Assembly (NCBI GenBank): GCA_963763325.1
Contig: CAVXOL010000023.1
Span: 372,001 to 436,000, forward strand
Origin: JBBECJ01 sp963763325
GTDB lineage: Bacteria; Chloroflexota; Chloroflexia; Thermomicrobiales; CFX8
Reading direction: 5' to 3'
DNA length: 64,000 nucleotides
Shown: positions 38,215 to 46,005 of the stretch, one piece after another
Position numbering within the stretch: position 1 is the stretch's first letter
Layout of the letters: every line of letters begins with the position of its first letter
Notes under the pieces: model-generated
What the model was told of the DNA's origin: nothing
Seen by the model: only the letters and a program-made list of their open reading frames with translations
Database searches by the model: none
Position numbers and translations under genes: made by a program

Positions 38215-38586
38215 GCGCAATTGCCCCGTTCTCCATTGATGGCCGTCAAAGGCAAACGCCGTCATGGTTTTGTGCTCGCCCGACGCTCGAATCTGCGACT
38301 CAGCCCAACGAACCATCTCCGGTTCAAGGTCACGATGCTCCGGGTGACTCAGGTGGTCGAGCCGGCCGTCGCTCGGCCAGGCGAAGCCGACGACATCCCT
38401 GTCATCATCCAGCCAGATTCGCGCACGCTCGATCGCAGAAGGATCCGACTCGGTGAATCTCCACCAGTCGAGATCCCCCACCGAACAGTAGTCTGGCGGT
38501 CCGTCAGTTGCGTAGATTCGCTGTAGCATCCGCTGGACGGCCCGATAGTCGTCTTCATCGCGAAGTTGTCGGGCTGTGATCGACAC
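37699..38586 (-). CDS. Two-domain GNAT acetyltransferase
   Basis: The 295-residue protein shows two GNAT-like halves. The N-terminal half begins SITARQLRDEDDYRAVQRML. The C-terminal half has the acetyl-CoA-binding pattern FEPVGCRTAHQRRGLSKAVMFEGM followed by NDPANRLYASAGFATLD. Double-GNAT proteins of this length include mycothiol synthase-like and other small-molecule acetyltransferases; the acceptor is unknown. Start GTG 38586 has GGGAG seven bases upstream. It lies opposite the open 3' extension of the PAP2 gene. Confidence 0.82.
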   Translation of the reverse strand: MSITARQLRDEDDYRAVQRMLQRIYATDGPPDYCSVGDLDWWRFTESDPSAIERARIWLDDDRDVVGFAWPSDGRLDHLSHPEHRDLEPEMVRWAESQIRASGEHKTMTAFAFDGHQWRTGQLRSLGFEPAGESIRYWHRTLDELPNVKVPEGYVIRGLAGDAEVEERVAAHREAFAPSKMTVAKHLAVMASTTYRRDLDIVAVTPDGTIAAYCIVWLDQANAHGVFEPVGCRTAHQRRGLSKAVMFEGMRRIRSLGARSVCVASDATNDPANRLYASAGFATLDVVRAWVKPLN

Positions 38587-38859
38587 AGACTACTCCCATC
38601 GTGATGCTAGCGGACATAAGCGAGGCAAACATCCGAGATCCGTCGCGCCAGTTCCTGATTCAGATGTCAGCAACGCCGGACAGGCAAACGCCAACACCGA
38701 TTTAACACACCTCAGGTCGGTCTGGCACGATACTCTTGCGGCGCTGAACCCAGACGATCCCAGCTACCGCAGCCGACGATTACCCCTCCTTCCGGTGCAA
38801 GCCGGACACCACCCCCACCTCAGCGGCAGGCGGCGCTCCTCGAGCCCGCCTGTTCGCTG

Positions 38860-39393
38860 TCAGGGAGCTACCTCGTTAGAAGATGATGTGCGACCCAGAT
38901 TGACACAGTAGCGCGCCTCTCGGACCATCGTCGAGCCGATCGCAAACCCACGCTCTTCCGCCAGAAACGCTCCGTGGCTTTCGTAGAAGCGCCGTGCAGG
39001 GCCGTTGCCTGCCAGCACCCAGCAGCATAGTCTCGTATATCCCTGGCGGACCAGCGAATCCGTTGCGGCGATCCAGAGAGCGCGTCCCACTCCACGGCCA
39101 TGATGCTCCGGGAGAACATAGATGGCGTGAAGTTCCGGCTCGCCGTCGCGGTTCAATCCAGCCATCGCATAGCCGATCACCTGACCAGCACGTTCCGCGA
39201 CGACGAAGCCGGCGGAAAGTCGACTCAACGCGGACGTCAGGCTACGCTCACTGTACGCGCAGGCAAGAAACTGGGTGATGTCGGCCTCTGAGATCTCGCC
39301 AGAGTAGGTCGCCCGCCAGGTTACAGCCGCAACATGTTGCACTGCTGGGATATCGTCGTGCCGCGCTGCTCGAACGGCGATTTCCTGTTGCAT
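38860..39393 (-). CDS. GNAT family N-acetyltransferase
   Basis: The 177-residue protein is a single-domain GNAT. It opens with VRAARHDDIPAVQHVAAVTWRATY, and the acetyl-CoA site is LHAIYVLPEHHGRGVGRALW, followed by NGPARRFYESHGAF. It acetylates an amine on a small molecule or protein terminus; the target is unknown. AGGACAGG precedes the ATG. The 273 bases between this gene and the two-domain GNAT hold no convincing gene. Confidence 0.88.
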   Translation of the reverse strand: MQQEIAVRAARHDDIPAVQHVAAVTWRATYSGEISEADITQFLACAYSERSLTSALSRLSAGFVVAERAGQVIGYAMAGLNRDGEPELHAIYVLPEHHGRGVGRALWIAATDSLVRQGYTRLCCWVLAGNGPARRFYESHGAFLAEERGFAIGSTMVREARYCVNLGRTSSSNEVAP

Positions 39394-39470
39394 CGGGGCC
39401 TGTCCTTTCGCGCATCCTGACTGTGCTATCGTGCGACTCGGATTGAGCCACGATGGAGGGAGATGCGAAC

Positions 39471-40230
39471 ATGTGCCATCCTGATGCCGATACCGCAGGA
39501 AGTGTTCAGCCGTCGGCTGCCGTAACGGAAGAGGATTTTACGGTCGAGGTGACCGGCGCGTCGATGCCGGTCTTTCAGGCGTCACCGGTCACTGAGAGCC
39601 GGGGAACCGTAATCGTCATCCACGACATTCATGGCGCGAACGCGTTCTATCACGACCTCTCGCGACGCCTCGCGACCGAAGGCTACACGGCCTATCTGCC
39701 CGACCTGTTCGTCCGGCAGGGTCCGCTACCCGAACCCACACGCGAGCACGCGATGGCTCGCGGCCAGACGCTGTCATACCCAACGACGATCGAAGATCTG
39801 CAGCGGGTATTCGATCTCGTCGAACGACGCTCGCCCGGTAAGATCGGCACAGTCGGGTTCTGCATGGGCGGCACACTCGTCATGCTGTTGGCGTCGCGCG
39901 AGTCGCGGATGGTTGCTGGCGCAATCTACTACGGGTTCCCGGCAAATCCCAACATCTCCGAGAACCGGCCGTGGCAACCACTCGACGAGGCGGGTGACGG
40001 TCTCCACGCCATTGATCGGCTTCTGGGGAGACCAGGACCATGGTGTCGGCATGCACAACGTGGAAACCTACCGGTCGGCGCTCAGCGCCGCTGACAAGCC
40101 GCACGATTTCACGATCTATCCCGGATTGCCTCATGGCTTTCTGACCTTCGATCCGGCCAGCCCGAATCACGAAGGCAGCCAGCACAGCTGGCAGAAGTTG
40201 ATGGAGTTTTTCGGAGCGTCACTGTCCTAA
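39471..40230 (+). CDS. Dienelactone hydrolase family protein (frame interrupted)
   Basis: This alpha/beta hydrolase has Cys131 as nucleophile in GFCMGGTL, Asp in GDQDHGVG and His in LPHGFL, the Cys-Asp-His triad of dienelactone hydrolases. The first 180 residues are in one frame and the last 75 in another, with the change near 40000. Start ATG 39471 has GGAGGGAG seven bases upstream; an ATG at 39453 is less well placed. It hydrolyses a lactone or ester in a peripheral aromatic or other catabolic route. It is convergent with the AhpD-like gene. Confidence 0.85.
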
Positions 40231-40312
40231 CGACGTGTGGAACGTGACATCAGGGCGCAGAAGTCGCTGGTTGCGGCACAAGATGGTTCGCGAAGCAATT
40301 GAGCAACCCGCT

Positions 40313-40876
40313 CTATTCAAGCAAGGCCACCGCACTCGCGGGCGGTTCGAGCCCGAATGCGTCGGCCATCCGGTTGAACATGTTGAAGATCGAGACCGTA
40401 AAGGTCGCTTCCCAGACCTGCTCATCGTTGAAGCCGGCGCCATGCATGAGCCGAGTGTCCTCATCAGTCATTTCGGCTGGCGCGAGCGTCAACTTCGCAG
40501 CGTAGTCGAGCATCACGCGGTCCATCCCGGACAGCCCTGCCTCGTCCAGCGTCCCACGAGCCAGCGCTCGCGCGGTCTCGGCGTAGCTGGTTCGATCCTG
40601 AGAACGCAGGAACCCTGCGTGGAGGACTGCTCAGTAATAGCAGCCGTTGAGCGCCGAGACGTAGGTTGCGATCATCTCGCGGCGTGCCCTGCCAAGCGCG
40701 CCGCCGGGGCCAAAGTGGACCTCGGAGAAGTTCATCATCCCCTCGAGCGCCTCGACCCGCTGAGAGAACGACTTGACGATCCCAGCGACATCCGGACGCC
40801 CTGCCGCTTCGCGCAGGTAGAGCTCCTTGATCCGCCCCTCAGCTTCATCGAACTCAACCCACCCAATCCGTGACAT
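40313..40876 (-). CDS. AhpD-like peroxidase-related protein, predicted selenoprotein (CxxU)
   Basis: This is a 187-residue carboxymuconolactone-decarboxylase/AhpD-fold protein of the peroxidase-related group. The family signature is RREMIATYVSALNGCYY, then the in-frame TGA codon 82 (40631-40633), then AVLHAGFLRSQDRTSYAET. The TGA falls on the second cysteine of the ExxxC-x-x-C-xxx-H active site (Cys79, codon 82, His86). The same frame continues without break to the TAG at 40313, with family-like sequence throughout (IFNMFNRMADAFGLEPP). A SECIS-like hairpin follows the TGA. AGGAGGT is six bases before ATG 40876. It should reduce peroxides or act as a thiol/selenol oxidoreductase in the cytoplasm. 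A sense-to-stop mutation is the alternative. Confidence 0.82.
40604..40630 (-). promoter_or_regulatory. Predicted bacterial SECIS element of the AhpD-like gene
   Basis: Directly after the TGA, ten bases lead to the stem ACGCAGG/CCTGCGT (7 bp, perfect) closed by loop GTT. The distance from TGA to the loop is 17 nt and the loop begins with G, as in the E. coli fdhF SECIS. GTCCT before the stem and AGGAT after it (40601-40595 region) can form a lower stem. Confidence 0.75.
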
Positions 40877-40986
40877 CCGGTGACCTCCTGTGGTGAAAGC
40901 CAGTCAGCCTGCAGGTAGAGTGTCTCACGTGAACACCCCGACCAGCAGGCTGATTACTGACAGGCTGACCAACTGATGGCTGAAAG

Positions 40987-41790
40987 CTACGGAAGCTCAC
41001 CTGCTGCGAACATGTCACGGAACATGTAGATTCGGCTGACGTACTCGTCGGTGTCGGGGAACCAGCCGTCGCGCTGGAGACTGCCCCAGCCCTGGTAGTA
41101 GCTGGCGAGCGCATTGTCGACGCTGCCGGTCTCGTTGTACAGCACCGTCAGATAGGCAACGCCCATCTCGATGTTGTCGTAGGCCGAGTACCAGGTGTTC
41201 ATCTCGTGCCCGAAGTACCAGGCTTCCATTTCGGCAGCGGTGTCAGGCATGACCTGCATGACGCCGATCGCGCCGGTCCATGAAATCTCATTCTGTGACC
41301 AGTAGCTCTCCTGCCACGCCTGGGCCATGATGAGATACGGATCCCAGCCATAGCGGTGTGCCGCGTCGATCAGCAGATCACGAATCTGGTCGCGTTCGAA
41401 CGCCGGTGGCAAGTCGCCTGAGTTGACGAGCGACCACGTCTCGGACGAGTCGCCGTACGTGCTCATCACTGGTTCGGAATCAACGGCGGCATCCTCGATG
41501 TCGGCGGGCGCTGGCTGCGGCCCACCTTGCAGGATCTCGCCAGATCCGTTGGTCAACGACAGGAACTGACCGGTGATGATCAGGTCCGGATCGGCGATCC
41601 CATTCAGCGAGATGAGCTGCTCGACCGTCAGGCCGTAGCGATTGGCGATCTCGCTCAGCGTGTCACCCCACTCGACGACGTGCGCTTCCTGCGCGCTTGC
41701 CCGAGCCGGCGCAATGGCGGCGAGCGACATCAGGCACAGCAGCGCAATAACGAACGAGCCGCAGCGCCGATACGTAAACGTCTGTAACAT
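40987..41790 (-). CDS. LysM and lytic transglycosylase (SLT) domain protein
   Basis: The 267-residue secreted protein has a signal peptide (about 1-33, ending ARASA), one LysM peptidoglycan-binding domain (HVVEWGDTLSEIANRYGLTVEQLISLN, about 37-80) and a linker. A C-terminal SLT domain has the catalytic Glu161 in AQAWQESYWSQ, followed by GAIGVMQVMP. It cleaves peptidoglycan glycan strands outside the membrane, for wall turnover or germination-like remodelling. GGAGGAG precedes ATG 41790. A promoter-like TTGACT with an adjacent inverted repeat lies 60-105 bases upstream. Confidence 0.92.
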   Translation of the reverse strand: MLQTFTYRRCGSFVIALLCLMSLAAIAPARASAQEAHVVEWGDTLSEIANRYGLTVEQLISLNGIADPDLIITGQFLSLTNGSGEILQGGPQPAPADIEDAAVDSEPVMSTYGDSSETWSLVNSGDLPPAFERDQIRDLLIDAAHRYGWDPYLIMAQAWQESYWSQNEISWTGAIGVMQVMPDTAAEMEAWYFGHEMNTWYSAYDNIEMGVAYLTVLYNETGSVDNALASYYQGWGSLQRDGWFPDTDEYVSRIYMFRDMFAAGELP

Positions 41791-41826
41791 TCTCACTCCT
41801 CCAGACCTCCAAGACCGTACGTACAC

Positions 41827-41895
41827 AGCGTACCTACACCTAGTCTCGGAAGTCAACCTTTGCCTCATTGTCACAATCCCAAATCGCAATGAGGC
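41827..41895 (-). promoter_or_regulatory. Promoter with upstream inverted repeat for the LysM/SLT gene
   Basis: On the minus strand TTGACT (41856-41851) is followed after 18 bases by TACGCT (41832-41827). Just upstream of the -35 box, GCCTCATTG (41862-41870) and CAATGAGGC (41887-41895) make a perfect 9-bp inverted repeat with a 16-base spacer, a typical activator-site position. Confidence 0.45.
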
Positions 41896-41941
41896 AGACT
41901 CTCCCGACCACCTGCCAGCGTCAATTGCACAGGGCGACACT

Positions 41942-41982
41942 GGCCTGCACCTGTCGCAGTGAGTGCGAGTGGTGTGCAGGCC
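41942..41982 (-). terminator. Hairpin after the creatininase gene
   Basis: GGCCTGCAC (41942-41950) and GTGCAGGCC (41974-41982) form a perfect 9-bp stem with a 23-nt loop, starting 35 bases after the creatininase stop on the minus strand. There is no clear T tract, so the terminator call is tentative. Confidence 0.35.
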
Positions 41983-42016
41983 GAGACGGTACCATAGTAC
42001 GTACACGCGGGTCGGG

Positions 42017-42790
42017 TTACTCGATCCGGCTCATCCAGGTTCCGCGCTTCCAGCCGCGACGGTCGAGTTCGCGCAGGAAGGGGACGACGAGCGCAGTCAG
42101 AGCTGCAACAATCGCTTCACCCTCTTCGGGAGTCGCGGCAGCGGCGTTGCCGGAATAGCCGAGCGGGACCGTTCCATCAAACCCGCCGATCAGGTCAACC
42201 GGATGGTCCATGAACTGGTTCGGCTGGTGGGTTGCCAGATCGAGCCGAGCCGTTTCCGGCGCCGCGTAGAGCACCATCGACATCTCCGACTGCCCGGCAT
42301 GGTCCTCGTCAATATCGCGCTCACCAGCCAGCGCCGCGCGTGCCTTGCCTTGCCAGCCGGAGAAGATCGCGACGCTCATGTCGTGCTCCTGCGACAGAAT
42401 CCGAGCCGCGACAGTCGCCGCAGGCGGATTGCCGTCGTGGGCCGAGACGATCAGCAGCTTCTGGACACCGTGTCGCAGCAGCGACTCAGCGATGTCGCGG
42501 ACGACGAGCGCCATCGTGTCCGGCCGCAGCGAGAGCGTCCACGGCCAGGCGAGGTGATGGTGGCTGACTCCGTATGCCAGTGTCGGCAGCAGCAGCGTTC
42601 CGCCCAGCTCGCGCGCGAAGGACTCGGCCAGCGTCTCGGCCGTGACCGAGTCAGTGCCGTACGGGAAGGCCGGCCCGTGATACTCGGTCGCTCCGATCGG
42701 CAGGATCGCCTTGTCAAACTGGCCATCGGCCACCGCCTGCCCAGTCAGGCGCTCCAACCGGACCTCCGGTTCGCTTGCTCGTGATGCCAC
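42017..42790 (-). CDS. Creatininase/creatinine amidohydrolase family protein
   Basis: The 257-residue metal-dependent amidohydrolase has the family's ligand positions: Glu and His in PIGATEYHGPAFPYGTDS, His in SHHHLAWPWT, SAHDGNPPA, and Glu in DHAGQSEMSMVL. The consensus NGHGGN is varied to SAHDGN. Members hydrolyse cyclic or linear amides such as creatinine, or act in mycofactocin and F420-type cofactor pathways. Start GTG 42790 has GGGAGGA upstream. Confidence 0.88.
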   Translation of the reverse strand: MASRASEPEVRLERLTGQAVADGQFDKAILPIGATEYHGPAFPYGTDSVTAETLAESFARELGGTLLLPTLAYGVSHHHLAWPWTLSLRPDTMALVVRDIAESLLRHGVQKLLIVSAHDGNPPAATVAARILSQEHDMSVAIFSGWQGKARAALAGERDIDEDHAGQSEMSMVLYAAPETARLDLATHQPNQFMDHPVDLIGGFDGTVPLGYSGNAAAATPEEGEAIVAALTALVVPFLRELDRRGWKRGTWMSRIE

Positions 42791-42852
42791 GTGTGTCCTC
42801 CCTTATAGCGCCGTTGGTTGTCAGGCGCGCGAGTGTCGCAGACCGAGTCGCT

Positions 42853-43933
42853 CTAGGTTCTGCTCGATTCCCAACGGAAGAAGCGGTGCGCCAGCGCGAA
42901 ACCGACGACGGCGGTCATGAGCATCACAGAAACGTTCACCCACTCGTCCATCAGTGTCGAGTTGCGGATCATCAGGTTTCGGAGACCGTCGGCAAGATAG
43001 CGCAACGGGATCAGTTTCATGATCGGCTGGAGCCACTCCGGCGCTGAATCGACCGGAAAGAAGACGCCGCCGAGGAAGAGCATCGGGAAGGTGAACGCGT
43101 TGGCGAGTCGAGTCGGCCGTCTCCTGGTTGCGCGCGAAGGCCGCGACGACGAACCCGAGCGACAGGAACGCGAGTGAGCCGAGCGTGACCATGATCATGA
43201 CGTACAGCATGTTCCCATTGATCGTCAGGTTCGCGATCAGGATGCCGGCCGTGATCAGAATGACGGCCTGAGCGACGCTCACGACAAGCTGGCTCAGGAT
43301 GCGAGCCAGGATGAACGACGAGAGCGGGAATGGCGTTGCACGAATCCGTCGCAGGATACCTCGCTCGCGGTACGTCACGAATGCCGACGCCAGCCCGATC
43401 ATGCCGGTGTTCATGATCGACATCGCCAGGATACCGGGGATCAGGAAGTCCATATAGTCGATCTCTGTCGACTCGACCGCTTCCGTAGCGACCGAGATCA
43501 CCGGCGCGCCATTGGTCATCCCGGCGTTGACGTCCGAGAGGAACTGGTTGACAGCGCCGAGCGCTATCTGGCCGAGCTGGGGATCGGTTTCGTCCCAGTA
43601 GAGCCGGGCATCGATCTCACTCCCATTCGATCCCGGCGCGAAGACGACGACGACTGATCGATCGCCATCCGTAAGTGCATCCAGCTCAGATTCCTCACTG
43701 CCAGTAGAAACGTTGAACCCATCGGCGCCACGCATCTCGGACGCGACCTCCTGCGACACCGACGAGGTGTCCGCGCCGACGATGCCGACATCGATCGAAA
43801 CGCTGTCGTCCGAGAACAGGAACTGGAACAGCACGATGAAGATCAGCGGAAAGGCCAGGTTCCAGAAGAGCGCTGTCCGGTTACGGTAGCTCATCTTCAG
43901 GTTTGCCACGACCATGTTGCGAAGTGCCTTCAT
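42853..43933 (-). CDS. ABC-2 type transporter permease (frame interrupted)
   Basis: The permease has the classic ABC-2 membrane layout. An N-terminal helix (MSYRNRTALFWNLAFPLIFIVLFQFLF) is followed by a large extracytoplasmic domain of about 140 residues and five further helices, with LIPGILAMSIMNTG and RRIRATPFPLSSFILARI. One extra base near 43110 breaks the frame between ETADS and LANAFTFPMLFLGGVFFPV; the correct C-terminus ends at 42853. Total is about 360 residues. Its ATG overlaps the stop of the ATPase gene in ATGA (43930-43933), showing coupling. The exported compound is likely a drug or lipid; this is inference. Confidence 0.85.
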
Positions 43934-44910
43934 TCGCGCAGGCTCCGTCCGGTGTACGAGAGAAAGACATCTTCCAGCGTCGCACTCGCCGTCGAGAGGT
44001 TGTCCAGCCGAATGCCGAGTCGTTCCGAAAGCTGCAGCAGTGCCGTCAGCGTTGCCGGGACATCCTCCGTATGGATCTCGAGCTGGCCGTCCTTGATGCT
44101 GGAGCTGCTCGCGCCCGGCAGCAATTCCAGATCCAACCCTGTCAAGTCACGCTCGACTCGTGCCCGAATCGTCGCGCTCTCACCCAGCGACTGAATCAGT
44201 GCCAGTGGGGTGTCACAGGCGATGATCCGGCCGTTGTCCATGACCGCGACGCGATCGCAGAGGTATTCAGCCTCTTCCATGTAGTGCGTCGTCATCACGA
44301 CCGTCTTGCCTGAACCGCGCAATTGGCGGACGAGGTCCCACAGGTTGCGGCGCGCCTGCGGATCGAGGCCGGTCGTCGGCTCGTCGAGGAAGATCACAGT
44401 CGGATCATTGACCATCGCCAGTGCGATCGAGAGTCGCTGCTTCTGGCCGCCCGAGAGCTGGTTGACGTGTGCACCGGCCTTCTCCTCAAGCTGCACCAGG
44501 CCGATCAGATGGTCCACCCACGCGGCGGATGTGTCACCTCCCGACAGGGCCGAGAACAGATGGATGAGCTCACGCGCTGAAAGGTGATCGAACAACGCGG
44601 TCGTCTGCAACTGGACGCCGATAACGCGCTTGACGGCAACCGGATCGCGGACGACGTCGATCTCGGCGACCTGAATCTCGCCAGCGTCCGGTGTCCGTAA
44701 ACCCTCGACCATCTCCAGCGTCGTCGTCTTCCCGGCACCGTTCGGGCCGAGAATGCCGAAGATCTCGTTGCGGTGGACGGAGAGGTCAACGTTGTCAACG
44801 GCAATAAACGACCCGTAGCGTTTGACGAGTCCTCGAATGAGAATGATCGGATCGCCGCTGCCCCCGTTTGTGGCCCCCCCGCGATCGATCTCGGATACAG
44901 CCAGGTTCAT
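43930..44910 (-). CDS. ABC transporter ATP-binding protein (DrrA/NodI type)
   Basis: The 326-residue ATPase has Walker A LGPNGAGKTTTLE (about 54-66), the signature QLSGGQKQRLSIA, Walker B VIFLDEPTTGLDPQ and the switch His in TTHYMEEAEYL. A C-terminal extension of about 90 residues is typical of the DrrA-like export family. It powers the ABC-2 permease encoded immediately downstream. The start ATG 44910 is the only reasonable one. The 553-base stretch 44911-45463 upstream holds no gene I can defend. Confidence 0.92.
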   Translation of the reverse strand: MNLAVSEIDRGGATNGGSGDPIILIRGLVKRYGSFIAVDNVDLSVHRNEIFGILGPNGAGKTTTLEMVEGLRTPDAGEIQVAEIDVVRDPVAVKRVIGVQLQTTALFDHLSARELIHLFSALSGGDTSAAWVDHLIGLVQLEEKAGAHVNQLSGGQKQRLSIALAMVNDPTVIFLDEPTTGLDPQARRNLWDLVRQLRGSGKTVVMTTHYMEEAEYLCDRVAVMDNGRIIACDTPLALIQSLGESATIRARVERDLTGLDLELLPGASSSSIKDGQLEIHTEDVPATLTALLQLSERLGIRLDNLSTASATLEDVFLSYTGRSLRE

Positions 44911-45463
44911 CTGCTGAAGCCCATCCTGTCCCGGCAGCCGAAACAGCTACCACCCGACGAGTCCGCAGCGACGCAGACAGGCACGCTGCACCGACGCGAA
45001 CGACACAAACACTCAATTGTACGGGCGTCGTGCCAGCGGGCGAGAATACGGAAGTTGCGTGCGGAGGTCTGGAGGCAACGGGTTCGGCGATCGGGCCATC
45101 ACCGTTGACGAGCGACATGCGGACTCCGCCACTCCGCAATGGTCGTCCGCGCTCGGCGATAGACCGCGAACGCCGTCGACAGTCTGGACACCGCGCGTTT
45201 TCTAGCGGCGCAAAGGGCGGGATCGACCTCACGCTGAATCTGGTCGAGTCAGCACTCGACGCGGATCGAGACCGGATCGCCGAGATCAACCCCGGAGTCA
45301 TCGATGTCGGTCAGGCAGAGGGCTGGAATGTCGTGAGGGAATCTGGATCGGGGGCGGCCCTCAGATGAGGCAGGGGAGAGCAACAGTGGATTCCGAGGGG
45401 ATCATCGGCGATGATCCTGAACCACTGTCTCGTGATGTGGTATCAGTCGCGGTCCAGTTCGCA

Positions 45464-45718
45464 TTAGCGCGAGAACTGGAATCCGGATGCTGAGAACGAA
45501 ACCTCGTCGACTGGCGGCTCGGCCGGCGCATCGACCAGACCTTCCTGGAACCGCAATGGAGTTCCGTCGGGAGCATACTCAACCAGCTCGATCCGCTCGG
45601 CACGAGCGCGGGTCACCGGGTGTCCGTCGCGGGTGTAATAGCAGGCGACAATGTAGCGTCCATCGGGCTGGTTACTGCTGCGCCGTTCGCACCAGGCGGG
45701 CAACTCTGTCCGGACCAT
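45464..45718 (-). CDS. Small hypothetical protein (84 aa)
   Basis: The frame encodes 84 residues: an N-terminal MVRTELPAWCERRSS, then GRYIVACYYTRDGHPVTRARAERIELVEYAPDGTPLRFQEG and an acidic tail. AGGAGGTG sits six bases before the ATG at 45718, a near-ideal ribosome-binding site. The alternating beta-strand pattern suggests a small beta-rich fold. No family is recognised, and there is no signal or membrane segment. Confidence 0.55.
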   Translation of the reverse strand: MVRTELPAWCERRSSNQPDGRYIVACYYTRDGHPVTRARAERIELVEYAPDGTPLRFQEGLVDAPAEPPVDEVSFSASGFQFSR

Positions 45719-45842
45719 GAGAACCACCTCCTATCATGACCGCATGGCACGGTCTCTCGACCATTTTCGCGCGCACAACAACGCCGCGATTTCGGTGCGG
45801 CTTCACCGAGCACGCAGCGGTCCATCACGCACGATGGCTTAC

Positions 45843-45900
45843 TCTGTCAGATTGAATAACACCAGCGCCGCTGAACCCCTCCAGCGACGGTTCTGACAGA
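45843..45900. repeat. Inverted repeat in the spacer before the 84-aa gene
   Basis: TCTGTCAGA (45843-45851) and TCTGACAGA (45892-45900) are exact reverse complements, 40 bases apart, in the 287-base spacer between the small protein gene and the PolX gene. Its position, downstream of PolX and upstream of the small gene on the minus strand, would fit a terminator or an operator. Confidence 0.35.
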
Positions 45901-46005
45901 ATACTCCTTCAGCGCCGAAAAAGCGATACCTTTGTGCGAGGGACGAGGAGTTATTCTTGATTGGCGAGGTTCCACCACTCATCTCGATCGCAAATCCCCT
46001 GACAC

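Noticed and set aside
38722..38739. Sigma54-like promoter TGGCAC...TTGC
   Set aside because: The spacing between GG and GC is two bases too long for a -24/-12 promoter, and no gene follows in that orientation.
38576..38911. 111-codon plus-strand frame between the two acetyltransferases
   Set aside because: Low-complexity, no Shine-Dalgarno signal, and it overlaps the end of the acetyltransferase gene.
44868..45368. 166-codon plus-strand frame overlapping the ABC ATPase start
   Set aside because: No ribosome-binding site, no recognisable fold and biased shadow composition in its first two thirds.
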